A stretch of DNA of 51,411 bases from JAQIBY01 sp051747965. GTDB lineage: Bacteria > Bacteroidota > Bacteroidia > Bacteroidales > ML635J-15. The stretch is from assembly GCA_051747965.1 (NCBI GenBank), contig JBNJGS010000015.1, positions 1 through 51,411 of the forward strand, in the 5' to 3' direction. Positions 31,605 to 41,560 of the stretch are shown in pieces. Numbering within the stretch: position 1 is the stretch's first letter; each line of letters opens with the position of its first letter. A program made the translations under genes and the position numbers. The notes beneath the pieces are model-generated. The model was not told the origin of the DNA. It made no database searches and worked only from the letters and a program-made list of their open reading frames with translations.

Positions 31605-31612
31605 CAAAAATA
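31605..31612 (-). promoter_or_regulatory. Candidate -7 element for trmD
   Basis: The minus strand reads TATTTTTG, a perfect TAnnTTTG, 16 nt before the trmD ATG at 31588. No TTTG lies at the -33 distance. The short leader fits others in this window. Confidence 0.42.
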
Positions 31613-31682
31613 ATCAAATCAGGCATCCGATCCGGCATAATATCTAATTTGTTGAAAATTAAGTGTTTTTTCACAAAAAACC

Positions 31683-31714
31683 TTTGAATTTTCAGCCATT
31701 AAGTCTTAATTTCG
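31683..31714 (+). promoter_or_regulatory. Candidate promoter of the DUF349 gene run
   Basis: TTTG (31683-31686) is followed after 20 nt by TAATTTCG (31707-31714), which is one base off TAnnTTTG. A second weak -7 box (TAAACTTG) lies at 31726-31733. Transcription would begin near 31720, about 60 nt before the ATG at 31782. It may drive the run from the DUF349 gene through the second ABC-F gene. Confidence 0.45.
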
Positions 31715-31781
31715 AACATTTTTACTAAACTTGCAAGCTTTAAAATTAAACAGATAATGTATTGCAACTGATTTTAACATT

Positions 31782-33779
31782 ATGAGCGAAGAACTCAAGA
31801 ACAACCCTCTGAACGACAAGGAGGCGAACGAAAGTGCACCTTCCAGGTCGGACGAATCTGCTATGAAAAACGGAGAAACTGAATCCGGAACAGAAAAGCC
31901 GGAAACAGAAGAAAAGCAGAATAATGAAGCTACTTTACCAGAATCCGGTAAAACCGAAACCGCCAGCACTGATCAGGAAAAGGATCAAAAGGAAAAGCCG
32001 GAAGACACATCATCAGTAGATACTGACGAGAAAGACGGGGATTCCATGCCGGATTACACAAGCATGACAAAAGAAGAGTTGCTAAAAGCGCTTAAGGAAA
32101 TTGTCATTGAGGAAGATGTACCCGGCAGCAAGGCGAAGGTAGATGCCATCAAAAACAGCTTTTACAAATTGCATCAGGCAGAAATTGCGTTGATGAAGCG
32201 TGAATTTACCGAAAGCGGAAAAGATCCGCTGGATTTTGAACCTCCCCATGATAAGGATGAAACGTATCTGAAAGAACTGCTTGACGATTATAAAAAGAAA
32301 AAAGCTGAGTTTAACAAAAAGCTTGATCAAGACAGGCAGGAGAATCTGAATAAAAAGCAGGAGATCATTGAAAAAATCAAAGTACTGGCCAACGGGGAGG
32401 AATCTCTGAACAAGACTTTTGAGGAGTTTCGGGAGCTTCAGAAAAAATGGCAGTCCATTGGCAACGTACCAAAAGAAGAAGTAAGAGATCTCTGGCAGTC
32501 ATACAATCATCAGATAGAGCGTTTTTATGATTTCATAAAAATCAACAACGAATTGCGTGATTTGGATTTCAAAAAGAATATGGAAGCCAAAACATTGCTT
32601 TGTGAAAAAGCCGAAGAACTTTTGCTGGAAGGAGATATCATAGACGCCTGGAATAAATTGCAAAAGCTGCATGATGAATGGCGCGAAATCGGGCCGGTAA
32701 GAAAAGAAAAACGGGAAGACCTGTGGGAGCGCTTCAGCACAGCCACGCGGGAAATCAATAAAAAGCACCAGGATCATTTTCTCGAGAAAAAGGAAGAGCG
32801 TAAAAAGAACCTCGAAGCCAAAACTGCCCTGTGTGAAAAGGTGGAGGCCATTGCAGGCAAGGATTACAGCGCAATAAAGGAATGGAACAAGCACACTGAT
32901 GAGATTATTGAAATTCAAAAAGTGTGGAAAACCATCGGCATGGTTCCCAAGAAATACAATTCAGCCATATATGAAAGATTCAGGGCTGCCTGCAATGTAT
33001 TTTTTGATAAAAAACATGAGTTTTTCAAAGAAAGACACGGCCACCTGGAAGATAATCTGCAAAAGAAAACCGACTTGTGTATTCAGGCTGAAGCCCTCAA
33101 AGACAGCACTGAATGGAACAAAACCCGGGATGCCCTGATTGAATTTCAAAAACAATGGAAAACCATCGGCCCTGTGCCCAAAAAAGAAAGTGAAGCTGTT
33201 TGGAAACGTTTCAGAAATGCATGTGACCAGTTTTTCAAGGCACGTGATGCTCACTTCAAGAACAAAAAGGAAGCAGAAAAGGAGAATGCTGAAGAAAAAC
33301 GCAAGCTCATTAAAGAAATTAAGGCTTTTAAGCCTTCAGACAGCAAGGAAGACAATCTCAGGGCAATTCAGGATTTTCAAAAACGCTGGGCTGATATAGG
33401 TTTTGTTCCCATCAAAGAGAAAGATAAATTACAAAAAGAGTTCAGAAATGCCGTTGATGAGGTTTTCAGCAAACTTGACATGTCAGCAAAAAACATGAAC
33501 CAGCTTCAGTTTCAGTCAAAAGTTGACATGTTGGCCAAAGATAATGACATCAACAAGCTCAAGAGTGAACGCCAACAAATCAACCAAAAAATCAATAAAA
33601 CCAAGGAAGATATCGTTCTACTTGAAAATAATATGAGTTTTTTCTCCGGCAGCAGCAGCGAAACAGTGCTGAAAGACGTCAGGGATAAAATCGAAAAGGC
33701 CAAAAACAGCAATAAAAACATGCTTGAAAAACGTAAAATACTGGATCTGGCCATCAGAAACATTGAAAACAATGAATAA
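31782..33779 (+). CDS. DUF349 repeat protein
   Basis: This is a 665-residue cytoplasmic protein. The first 95 residues are acidic and low-complexity (Glu, Lys, Thr, Ser), probably disordered. Five DUF349 repeats follow at about 203-250, 282-335, 365-412, 440-488 and 518-562, each with a core like F-Q-K-x-W-K-x-I-G-x-V-P-K-K followed by W-x-R-F (examples LQKKWQSIGNVPKEE, IQKVWKTIGMVPKK, FQKQWKTIGPVPKKE). The C-terminal 100 residues are coiled coil with a repeated KxxxE pattern. DUF349 proteins are helical and have been linked to nucleic-acid or ribosome-related work, but the role in Bacteroidota is not settled. The last 8 bp overlap the start of the TonB receptor gene. Confidence 0.9.
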   Translation: MSEELKNNPLNDKEANESAPSRSDESAMKNGETESGTEKPETEEKQNNEATLPESGKTETASTDQEKDQKEKPEDTSSVDTDEKDGDSMPDYTSMTKEELLKALKEIVIEEDVPGSKAKVDAIKNSFYKLHQAEIALMKREFTESGKDPLDFEPPHDKDETYLKELLDDYKKKKAEFNKKLDQDRQENLNKKQEIIEKIKVLANGEESLNKTFEEFRELQKKWQSIGNVPKEEVRDLWQSYNHQIERFYDFIKINNELRDLDFKKNMEAKTLLCEKAEELLLEGDIIDAWNKLQKLHDEWREIGPVRKEKREDLWERFSTATREINKKHQDHFLEKKEERKKNLEAKTALCEKVEAIAGKDYSAIKEWNKHTDEIIEIQKVWKTIGMVPKKYNSAIYERFRAACNVFFDKKHEFFKERHGHLEDNLQKKTDLCIQAEALKDSTEWNKTRDALIEFQKQWKTIGPVPKKESEAVWKRFRNACDQFFKARDAHFKNKKEAEKENAEEKRKLIKEIKAFKPSDSKEDNLRAIQDFQKRWADIGFVPIKEKDKLQKEFRNAVDEVFSKLDMSAKNMNQLQFQSKVDMLAKDNDINKLKSERQQINQKINKTKEDIVLLENNMSFFSGSSSETVLKDVRDKIEKAKNSNKNMLEKRKILDLAIRNIENNE

Positions 33780-36081
33780 TAAGTCACTATTTATCAAGCT
33801 ATTAACTCTCTTTGCCGGTATTTTATTTACCGGGTTTAGTGTAGCACAAAATGGAAATATCAAAGGTTTTGTATATGACAAAGAAACCGGAGAAGCCTGT
33901 ATTTTTGCCAATGTTTTTATCGAAAACACCAGCCTTGGTGCGGCAACTGATGTAAACGGATATTTCAATATCAACAAGGTTCCGCCAGGGCGGCATCAGC
34001 TCATTATTTCCTATGTGGGATATGATACCCTGCGAACAGAAATTGTCATGAAGGAAGGGGGGCTGATTTCTGACAATTACTACCTGACACCCTCATCGGT
34101 GATACTTGAAGAGACCGTAGTCTCTGCCGAGCAGCGAGAAAAAGCAACGCAGGTAAGAACATCCATCACCAAGGTTCAGCCCACACAAATCAAGCGTTTA
34201 CCAAGCATAGGTGCTGAGCCTGATCTGGCCCAATACCTACAGGTTGTTCCCGGTGTTATTTTTACCGGAGACCAGGGCGGACAGCTGTATATTCGTGGTG
34301 GCTCTCCGATTCAAAACCTTGTTCTGCTTGACGGGATGGTAATTTATAATCCCTTTCACTCGATTGGCTTATTTTCTGTTTTTGATTCAGATATCATCGA
34401 AAATACAGATGTTTATACAGGTGGATTCTCTGCAGAGTACGGAGGCAGGATTTCATCCGTAATGGATATCAGGATGCGTAACGGAAACAAGAAACGTTTT
34501 GCAGGAAAGATCAGTGCCAGTCCGTTTGGCAGCAAGCTAATGATTGAGGGGCCATTCAAGAAATTTGAACCCGGGGAATCAAGTGCTACCTATATTGCTT
34601 CGGCCAAAACATCCTATCTGAACGAAACCTCAAAACATCTTTATACATACATTGACGACAGCCTGCCCTTTTCATACACGGATTTATACGGAAAACTGGC
34701 CTTCAATTCTCCCAGTGGCAGCAAACTAAACCTTTTTGGTTTTCATTTCACTGATCAGGTAAATTACGGAGCTTTATCCGACATGAACTGGAGCAGCAGC
34801 GGACTTGGCAGTAACTTTGTGATTGTCCCGGCCGGTTCAGCCATCATGATAAAAGCAGACTTGTCATATTCCAATTACGGCATTGAATTATCCGATGCAA
34901 ACAACAGGCCCAGAAGCAGCAGTGTCAGTGGATACAATGGCGGGCTGGATTTTGTCTATTTCCTTGGAAAAAATGAGTTTATCTGGGGCATGGAAACCCT
35001 TGGATTCAATACGGATTTTCGCTATGAAAACAGCATAGGCAGAACCATCAGACAGGAAGAGAACACTACTGAGGTGGCTGCTTATATGAAATACAAACTC
35101 AACCTTGGAGCGCTGATACTGGATCCATCATTTCGCATACATTACTATGCATCATTGAACGATGCCTCTCTGGAACCCAGGCTGGGAGCAAAATACAATA
35201 TCAATGAAAGACTCAGGATCAAATTTGCCGGTGGCTTTTATTCCCAAAATCTGATTGCAGCCAATTCCGACAGGGATGTGGTCAATTTGTTTTACGGCTT
35301 TCTGTCAGGCTCAGACGATGTGCCTGACGAATTTGACGGGGAGCGCGTGAGCCATAAGCTGCAAAAGTCCCAACATGCCATCACAGGTGTTGAATACGAT
35401 TTTTCAAGATATTTTGATGTCAACCTTGAGGGATATATCAAGAATTTTTCCCAGTTGACCAACATCAACCGAAATAAGATATACGACGATACTTATGAGA
35501 ACCGCGAAATTGAAGATGCATACAAAAAAGATTTCATCATAGAAAAAGGCTATGCATATGGGGCTGATATTGTTTTCAAGTATGATCACAACAGGCTTTA
35601 CATCTGGGCAGTATACGGACTCGGCTGGGTAAGGCGCTATGATGGCATCGAAACCTATGCCCCTCACTTTGACCGTCGTCACAACATCAACCTGCTCAGC
35701 ACATACAGACTTGGAGAAGATCGCTCGTGGGAAATCAGCGCTCGCTGGAATCTCGGCAGCGGATTCCCATTTACCAAAACACAGGGATTTTATGAGCAAT
35801 TACCTTTGTATGAAGGCATCAACTCAAATTACTGGCAAATGAACGGCAGCCTGGGCATTATTTATGATGATCTGAACGAGGGCAGGTTACCGGTTTACCA
35901 CCGGTTTGATGTCAATATCAAAAAGACATTCACATTCAGCAAACGATCTGAACTGCAAATCACAGCCGGTGTTACCAATGTTTACAACCGGGAAAATATT
36001 TTCTATTTCGACCGGGTCAATAATGAACGTGTAAACCAGTTACCAATCATGCCGAGTCTTGGCTTAAGTTTAACATTTTAA
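33772..36081 (+). CDS. TonB-dependent receptor with carboxypeptidase-regulatory-like domain
   Basis: This 769-residue outer-membrane protein starts at the ATG at 33772; the upstream in-frame extension overlaps the DUF349 gene and lacks a signal. The signal peptide is residues 1-23 (LLTLFAGILFTGFSVAQ). A carboxypeptidase-regulatory-like domain follows (GNIKGFVYDKETGEACIFAN, TDVNGYFNI, ISYVGYDTLRTEI). The plug domain contains PSIGAEPDLAQYLQVVPGV, GQLYIRGGSPIQNLVLLDG and GGFSAEYGGRISSVMDI. The rest is barrel. No SusD partner is adjacent, so it is not a standard glycan-uptake pair. The substrate is unknown. Its sequence runs into pyrG 12 bp downstream. Confidence 0.9.
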   Translation: MNNKSLFIKLLTLFAGILFTGFSVAQNGNIKGFVYDKETGEACIFANVFIENTSLGAATDVNGYFNINKVPPGRHQLIISYVGYDTLRTEIVMKEGGLISDNYYLTPSSVILEETVVSAEQREKATQVRTSITKVQPTQIKRLPSIGAEPDLAQYLQVVPGVIFTGDQGGQLYIRGGSPIQNLVLLDGMVIYNPFHSIGLFSVFDSDIIENTDVYTGGFSAEYGGRISSVMDIRMRNGNKKRFAGKISASPFGSKLMIEGPFKKFEPGESSATYIASAKTSYLNETSKHLYTYIDDSLPFSYTDLYGKLAFNSPSGSKLNLFGFHFTDQVNYGALSDMNWSSSGLGSNFVIVPAGSAIMIKADLSYSNYGIELSDANNRPRSSSVSGYNGGLDFVYFLGKNEFIWGMETLGFNTDFRYENSIGRTIRQEENTTEVAAYMKYKLNLGALILDPSFRIHYYASLNDASLEPRLGAKYNINERLRIKFAGGFYSQNLIAANSDRDVVNLFYGFLSGSDDVPDEFDGERVSHKLQKSQHAITGVEYDFSRYFDVNLEGYIKNFSQLTNINRNKIYDDTYENREIEDAYKKDFIIEKGYAYGADIVFKYDHNRLYIWAVYGLGWVRRYDGIETYAPHFDRRHNINLLSTYRLGEDRSWEISARWNLGSGFPFTKTQGFYEQLPLYEGINSNYWQMNGSLGIIYDDLNEGRLPVYHRFDVNIKKTFTFSKRSELQITAGVTNVYNRENIFYFDRVNNERVNQLPIMPSLGLSLTF

Positions 36082-36093
36082 TACATTTATATT

Positions 36094-37695
36094 GTGGCTT
36101 CAACGAATTACATTTTTGTAACCGGAGGTGTTGCATCCTCCTTAGGAAAAGGCATTATTTCCGCTTCTCTTGCCAAATTATTACAGGCAAGAGGGTATTC
36201 TGTGACTATCCAAAAGCTGGACCCTTACATCAACGTAGATCCGGGCACACTCAACCCATATGAACATGGTGAATGCTATGTCACTGAAGACGGAGCTGAA
36301 ACAGATCTCGACCTCGGACATTACGAACGTTTTTTAAATCACAACACGAGTCAGGCAAACAATGTAACCACTGGCAGAGTTTATCAGACAGTAATTGATA
36401 AAGAAAGGCGCGGGGATTATCTGGGAAAAACCGTGCAGATTATCCCTCACATCACAGATGAAATCAAACGCCGGATAATGCTGTTGGGGAAGAAACACAA
36501 ATATGACTTTGTGATTACCGAAATCGGAGGTACTGTTGGCGATATTGAATCACTTCCCTATATTGAATCTGTCAGACAATTGAAATGGGAGTTAAAAGAC
36601 CATTGTGTTACCATTCACCTGACCCTGGTTCCCTATTTAAAAGCCAGCGGTGAACACAAAACCAAACCCACACAGCATTCCGTAAAACGCTTACTGGAAG
36701 AAGGGGTACAACCGGATATCATTGTCATGAGGACAGAGACCCCGGTTCACAACGACATCAAAGAAAAAGTAGCACAGTTTTGCAACGTCAGCCTGGAAGC
36801 TGTAGTGGAATCTCAGGATGTTTCCTCAATTTACGAGGTGCCTTTGATGATGCAGAAAGAAAATCTGGATGTCACCGTGCTGAAAAAGCTGAATATGGGA
36901 GTGGGAATAAATCCCGGCCTGGAACCCTGGAAAAAATTTCTCACAAAATTACAAAATCCGAAATCCGAAATTAATATTGCGCTGGTAGGCAAATACATAG
37001 AACTGCCCGATGCATACAAATCCATTGATGAATCATTCATCCACGCAGGTGTTGTGAATGAAGCTGAGGTCAAAGTATGCCATGTTCATTCAGAAGAAAT
37101 CACAAGAGAAAATGCTGCAGACATCCTTTCAGAATTCGACGGGGTGGTAGTAGCTCCGGGCTTTGGAACCAGAGGCATAGAAGGCAAAATCAATGCAGTA
37201 GAATATGCACGGACCAATAACATCCCCTTCCTGGGCATTTGCCTGGGCATGCAATGTGCTGTAATTGAATTTGCAAGGAATGTCATCGGGATGGATAAGG
37301 CCAACTCAGCGGAAATGGACCGCAAAACAAAATACCCTGTCATTGATTTGATGGAAAGTCAGAAACAGGTGACCGACAAAGGCGGCACCATGAGGCTGGG
37401 GGCATATCCCTGCGTGCTGGAAAAAGACAGCAAAGCATACGCCGCCTACAAACGCATCAATATCAGCGAAAGACATCGCCATCGTTACGAGTTTAACAAC
37501 AAATTCATTGAGGATTTCAAAAACCACGGCATGATGCCAACAGGGATTAATCCGGATACCGATCTTGTAGAAATCATGGAGCTTCCTGATCACAAATGGT
37601 TTATTGGAGTTCAATTTCATCCTGAATACCAGAGTACTGTTATCAACCCACACCCCTTATTTGTAAATTTCATTAAAGCCTGTCTCGAAAAATAA
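36094..37695 (+). CDS. pyrG: CTP synthase
   Basis: This 533-residue enzyme forms CTP from UTP, ATP and glutamine. The start is a GTG at 36094, giving (M)ASTNYIFVTGGVASSLGKG, which lines up exactly with the family N-terminus; no ATG is available. The synthetase domain (1-267) has the P-loop-like GGVASSLGKG and DPYINVDPGTLNPYEHGE. The class I glutamine amidotransferase domain (about 290-533) has the nucleophile Cys383 in GICLGMQ and the His-Glu pair in QFHPEYQS. It lies 12 bp after the TonB receptor gene and 10 bp before yidC. Confidence 0.97.
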   Translation: MASTNYIFVTGGVASSLGKGIISASLAKLLQARGYSVTIQKLDPYINVDPGTLNPYEHGECYVTEDGAETDLDLGHYERFLNHNTSQANNVTTGRVYQTVIDKERRGDYLGKTVQIIPHITDEIKRRIMLLGKKHKYDFVITEIGGTVGDIESLPYIESVRQLKWELKDHCVTIHLTLVPYLKASGEHKTKPTQHSVKRLLEEGVQPDIIVMRTETPVHNDIKEKVAQFCNVSLEAVVESQDVSSIYEVPLMMQKENLDVTVLKKLNMGVGINPGLEPWKKFLTKLQNPKSEINIALVGKYIELPDAYKSIDESFIHAGVVNEAEVKVCHVHSEEITRENAADILSEFDGVVVAPGFGTRGIEGKINAVEYARTNNIPFLGICLGMQCAVIEFARNVIGMDKANSAEMDRKTKYPVIDLMESQKQVTDKGGTMRLGAYPCVLEKDSKAYAAYKRINISERHRHRYEFNNKFIEDFKNHGMMPTGINPDTDLVEIMELPDHKWFIGVQFHPEYQSTVINPHPLFVNFIKACLEK

Positions 37696-37705
37696 TTGAA
37701 GTATT

Positions 37706-39607
37706 ATGGACAAACAAAGTATAATTGGATTAATTGTAATAGCTGTCCTGCTGATTGGATACAGCATTTTTACACGCCCAAGCGAAGAAGAAAGGGAGGC
37801 TTTGCAACGTCAAAGAGACTCCATTGTTCAGGTCGAAAAACAAAAAGATTCACTGAAACAAATTGAACTGCTGGAAGCTGAGAAAAGAGCAGATAGCCTG
37901 GCAGCAAATGACAATTTTGCAGACAATGCAAATGGAACACCTGAAAGCACAGAGAACGACTCTGCCAAAAATCTTGAACTTCGCAAAAGATATGGTGCTA
38001 TGTCCAGGGCAGCCACAGGAGAATCCCGCCTGATCACCATGGAAAACGAGCAAATGATTGTAAAGTTCAATACCAAAGGTGGTAAGGTTCATTCCGTTGA
38101 GCTGAAAGATTATAAAACCCATGACAAGGAAGATCTTATCCTTTTTGAGGGAGATACTGCCTCACAATTTGGTTTTGAAATGCTGATAGAAAACAGGCCA
38201 CTGAACACAAACGACCTGTACTTCACTTATATGGGCACGGACAGCCTGATAAAAGCCGGCGAAAACAATCCAGCACAGGCAGTTTTCCGCCTCAAGGCAG
38301 ACGAACATCGCTATATTGAATTTACTTACACACTGGAAAATGATGCCTGGATGGTAGATTACGACATGAAGCTCCACAACATGAATAATCTGCTGGCACA
38401 GAATGTACACTATTTCAAACTGCACTGGAAAGCATATCTGCCTGGTCTGGAGCATGGCAGAAAATGGGAAACCCAGAACTCCACTATACACTACCGCTTT
38501 GAAAACGGGGATGTTGAAAAAATCAACGAAAGAAAAGATGAGGATGAAGAAGAAACCCCTGGTGTGATTAACTGGGTGGCATACAAGCAACAATTCTTTT
38601 CAAGCATTCTCATCAACGATGAAGGTTTTGAAGACCCCTATTTCCATGCAAAAGCACTGGACTCAGGGCCATATATCGAGAAATTTACCACTGAAATGAC
38701 CGTGCCATATATGCATGAGGCAGAAAAAACCTACAACATGCGGTTTTATTTTGGTCCCAATAAATATCAGCTCCTCAAATCCTATGACCAGGAAATGGAA
38801 GAGTTGATTCCTCTGGGCTGGGGCATATTTGGCTGGTTTAACAAATATCTGATTATCCCTGTATTCAACTGGCTGGGCAACTGGATAAGCAATTATGGAA
38901 TCATTATCCTCATACTCACCCTCATCATCAAACTCATCCTTTTCCCGCTGACATACAAATCATACATGTCCATGGCAAAAATGCGGGTACTGAAACCTCA
39001 GATTGATGAATTGAGTAAGAAGTATCCCAAAGGCAAAGAAATGGAAAAACAGCAGGCAACCATGAAGCTGTATAAAAAGGCAGGAGCAAATCCTATGGGT
39101 GGTTGCCTCCCGATGCTGCTGCAGATGCCAATCCTTATTGCCATGTTCAGGTTTTTCCCGGCTTCCATTGAGCTCCGGCAAAAATCCTTCCTTTGGGCCA
39201 ACGACTTGTCTTCATACGACTCCATTCTGGATTTGCCATTTACCATCCCGATGTACGGGGACCACATTTCACTGTTCACCCTGCTTATGGCAGCATCAAT
39301 GGTTATTTCCACAAAGCTTAACAGCGCAGGACAAGCCGGAGGACAAAACCAGAGTATGATGAAAATGATGATGTGGTTCATGCCACTCATGCTGCTGGTC
39401 GTTTTTAACAGCTACGCTGCCGGCCTTAGTTACTATTATTTCCTGGCCAACCTGATTACCATCATACAGACATGGGTTATCCGTAAATACATTGTCAATG
39501 ATGATGCAGTAAGGGCAAAACTCGAGGCCAACAAAAAGAAACCCGTGAAAAAGTCAAAATGGCAAAAAAGACTTGAAGACGCACAGAAGCAGCAAAGAAA
39601 GAGATAA
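37706..39607 (+). CDS. yidC: Membrane protein insertase YidC
   Basis: This is a 633-residue inner-membrane protein. TM1 (IIGLIVIAVLLIGYSIF) is followed by a coiled, polar stretch (38-100), a large periplasmic beta-sandwich domain (about 105-360) and the conserved insertase core: a hairpin of helices from about 380, NYGIIILILTLIIKLILFPLT, the cytoplasmic coiled region KMRVLKPQIDELSKKYPKG, GGCLPMLLQMPILIAMF, and the final helices around MMWFMPLMLLVVFNSYAAGLSYYYF. The tail is strongly basic (KKKPVKKSKWQKR), suiting ribosome binding. It folds and inserts inner-membrane proteins alone or with SecYEG. The gap to pyrG is 10 bp and to the ABC-F gene 6 bp. Confidence 0.96.
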   Translation: MDKQSIIGLIVIAVLLIGYSIFTRPSEEEREALQRQRDSIVQVEKQKDSLKQIELLEAEKRADSLAANDNFADNANGTPESTENDSAKNLELRKRYGAMSRAATGESRLITMENEQMIVKFNTKGGKVHSVELKDYKTHDKEDLILFEGDTASQFGFEMLIENRPLNTNDLYFTYMGTDSLIKAGENNPAQAVFRLKADEHRYIEFTYTLENDAWMVDYDMKLHNMNNLLAQNVHYFKLHWKAYLPGLEHGRKWETQNSTIHYRFENGDVEKINERKDEDEEETPGVINWVAYKQQFFSSILINDEGFEDPYFHAKALDSGPYIEKFTTEMTVPYMHEAEKTYNMRFYFGPNKYQLLKSYDQEMEELIPLGWGIFGWFNKYLIIPVFNWLGNWISNYGIIILILTLIIKLILFPLTYKSYMSMAKMRVLKPQIDELSKKYPKGKEMEKQQATMKLYKKAGANPMGGCLPMLLQMPILIAMFRFFPASIELRQKSFLWANDLSSYDSILDLPFTIPMYGDHISLFTLLMAASMVISTKLNSAGQAGGQNQSMMKMMMWFMPLMLLVVFNSYAAGLSYYYFLANLITIIQTWVIRKYIVNDDAVRAKLEANKKKPVKKSKWQKRLEDAQKQQRKR

Positions 39608-39613
39608 AATATT

Positions 39614-41551
39614 ATGTTATCAGTTAACAATTTGGGCATTCGCTTTGGTGGCGAAACCTTGTTTTCCGGCGTTACCTTCATTGTCAGGCCAAAAGACAGA
39701 ATCGGTCTGACAGGCAAAAACGGTTCCGGCAAAACGACTTTGCTCAAGCTGATGTTACATTCAATGCAAGCCGATGAAGGGGAAATCAGCAGCCCCACTG
39801 ACTGTACTGTGGCTTATCTCCCTCAGCACATCAGATTTTCAGATACCGGTCAGACAGTGCTGGATGAAGTGAGAAAAGCCTTTCCTGAAGCCATTATCCT
39901 GGAAAAAGAAATTGAAAACATGGGACAGGAACTGGCCGAACGCACCGATTACCATTCGGAAAGCTATCAGACTCTGACTTCCCGCCTTGCTGATGCCACA
40001 GAGCGTGCCGGCTTTCTGAAAACAGATACCATCAATGCACTGATTGAAAAAACCCTGAAGGGACTGGGATTTGAACCTACAGACCTGAACCGTGAAACTG
40101 CTGAATTCAGTGGCGGATGGCGCATGCGCATTGAGCTGTCGAAACTCTTATTAAGCAGCCCCGACGTGCTCATGCTGGATGAACCAACAAACCACCTGGA
40201 TATTGAAAGCATACAGTGGCTGGAAACCTTCCTGATTGATTACCCGGGCGCTGTCGTTCTAATCTCTCATGACAGGTTGTTTCTGGATAATGTAACCAGC
40301 CGGACACTCGAAATTGATAAAGGCAAACTATATGACTATCCGGCCTCCTACACCAGATATCTGGAAATGCGGAAAGAAAGAATCGCCTTGCAGGAAGCAT
40401 CACGTAAAAACCAGGAAAAACAAATAGAAGAGGCAGAACAATTCATTGAACGTTTCCGGTATAAAGCAACCAAAGCCCGGCAGGTTCAGTCCCGCATCAA
40501 ACAACTGGAAAAAACCGAGATGATTGATATTGATGAAACCGATAGCGGCAGCATTCATTTCCGTTTTCCCCCGGCACCCAGAGCCGGCAGCATAGTTGTT
40601 GAATGTAAAAAACTGAGCAAATCCTTTGGCAGCCATGAAGTTTTGAAAGATATCAATCTGACGGTAGAACGGGGAGAAAAAATTGCTTTTGTCGGAAAAA
40701 ACGGAGAAGGCAAAACCACCTTGTCAAAAATCATTCTCGAATATCTGGAACCCAGCTCGGGAGATATTACATACGGCCACAACCTGCATATAGGATACTA
40801 CGCCCAAAATCAGGATGAGCTGCTCAATGAAGAAAAAACCGTTTTCCAAACCCTGGATGATGAAGCCCGGGGAGAAGTAAGAAAACAAATACGGAGCATA
40901 CTTGGCAGTTTTATGTTTTCAGGGGACGATACAGACAAAAAAGTTGCTGTTCTTTCAGGGGGTGAACGATCCAGACTTGCACTTGCACGTTTGTTGCTTG
41001 AACCACACAACCTGCTGATTCTGGATGAGCCCACCAACCACCTGGACATCCCTTCCAAGGATGTACTGAAGCAGGCTCTGATGGCATATGACGGTACCCT
41101 GATCGTGGTTTCACATGACAGGTATTTTCTGGATGGACTGGTCGAAAATGTTTATGAATTCAGAAACAAGAACATACGGCAACATCTGGGCGGCATCAAA
41201 GCCTTTCTGGAACGCCGTAAAATGGAATCCATGCGGGAAATCAACGCGGCATCAAACAAGAAAAAACAGAAAAAAAACAATCAGCAGGTTAGCACCAACA
41301 AGGCACGTTATCTGGAGAAAAAAGCAAAAGATAAAATACTCCGAAAGCTGCAAAAAGAGATTGAACAGACTGAAGACAAAGTATCCCAGACGGAAAATCG
41401 CATGGAGGAGCTCGAAGCTTTGATGGCCGACCCCGAACAGGTTGATAACAAATACTTTGAAGAGTACAATCAGTTACAGGAAAAACAAAGCCGTCTCATG
41501 GAAATGTGGGAAAAACTGCAGGAGGAACAGGAGCAACAAACAGAAGAATAA
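39614..41551 (+). CDS. ABC-F family ATPase, YheS/ABCF3-like
   Basis: This is a 645-residue soluble protein with two ABC domains. First: Walker A GKNGSGKTT, signature FSGGWRMRIELS, Walker B VLMLDEPTNHLD. Second: GKNGEGKTT, LSGGERSRLALA, LLILDEPTNHLD. The interdomain linker has FIERFRYKATKARQVQSRI, the pattern of the YheS/eukaryotic ABCF3 branch. The C-terminus (about 530-645) is a charged coiled coil (KKKQKKNNQ, RKLQKEIEQTEDKVSQTE). It is distinct from the Uup-like protein encoded at 29-31 kb. The probable role is in translation on stalled or drug-bound ribosomes. It lies 6 bp after yidC, probably in one transcript with pyrG and yidC. Confidence 0.9.
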   Translation: MLSVNNLGIRFGGETLFSGVTFIVRPKDRIGLTGKNGSGKTTLLKLMLHSMQADEGEISSPTDCTVAYLPQHIRFSDTGQTVLDEVRKAFPEAIILEKEIENMGQELAERTDYHSESYQTLTSRLADATERAGFLKTDTINALIEKTLKGLGFEPTDLNRETAEFSGGWRMRIELSKLLLSSPDVLMLDEPTNHLDIESIQWLETFLIDYPGAVVLISHDRLFLDNVTSRTLEIDKGKLYDYPASYTRYLEMRKERIALQEASRKNQEKQIEEAEQFIERFRYKATKARQVQSRIKQLEKTEMIDIDETDSGSIHFRFPPAPRAGSIVVECKKLSKSFGSHEVLKDINLTVERGEKIAFVGKNGEGKTTLSKIILEYLEPSSGDITYGHNLHIGYYAQNQDELLNEEKTVFQTLDDEARGEVRKQIRSILGSFMFSGDDTDKKVAVLSGGERSRLALARLLLEPHNLLILDEPTNHLDIPSKDVLKQALMAYDGTLIVVSHDRYFLDGLVENVYEFRNKNIRQHLGGIKAFLERRKMESMREINAASNKKKQKKNNQQVSTNKARYLEKKAKDKILRKLQKEIEQTEDKVSQTENRMEELEALMADPEQVDNKYFEEYNQLQEKQSRLMEMWEKLQEEQEQQTEE

Positions 41552-41560
41552 ACATCTAGC

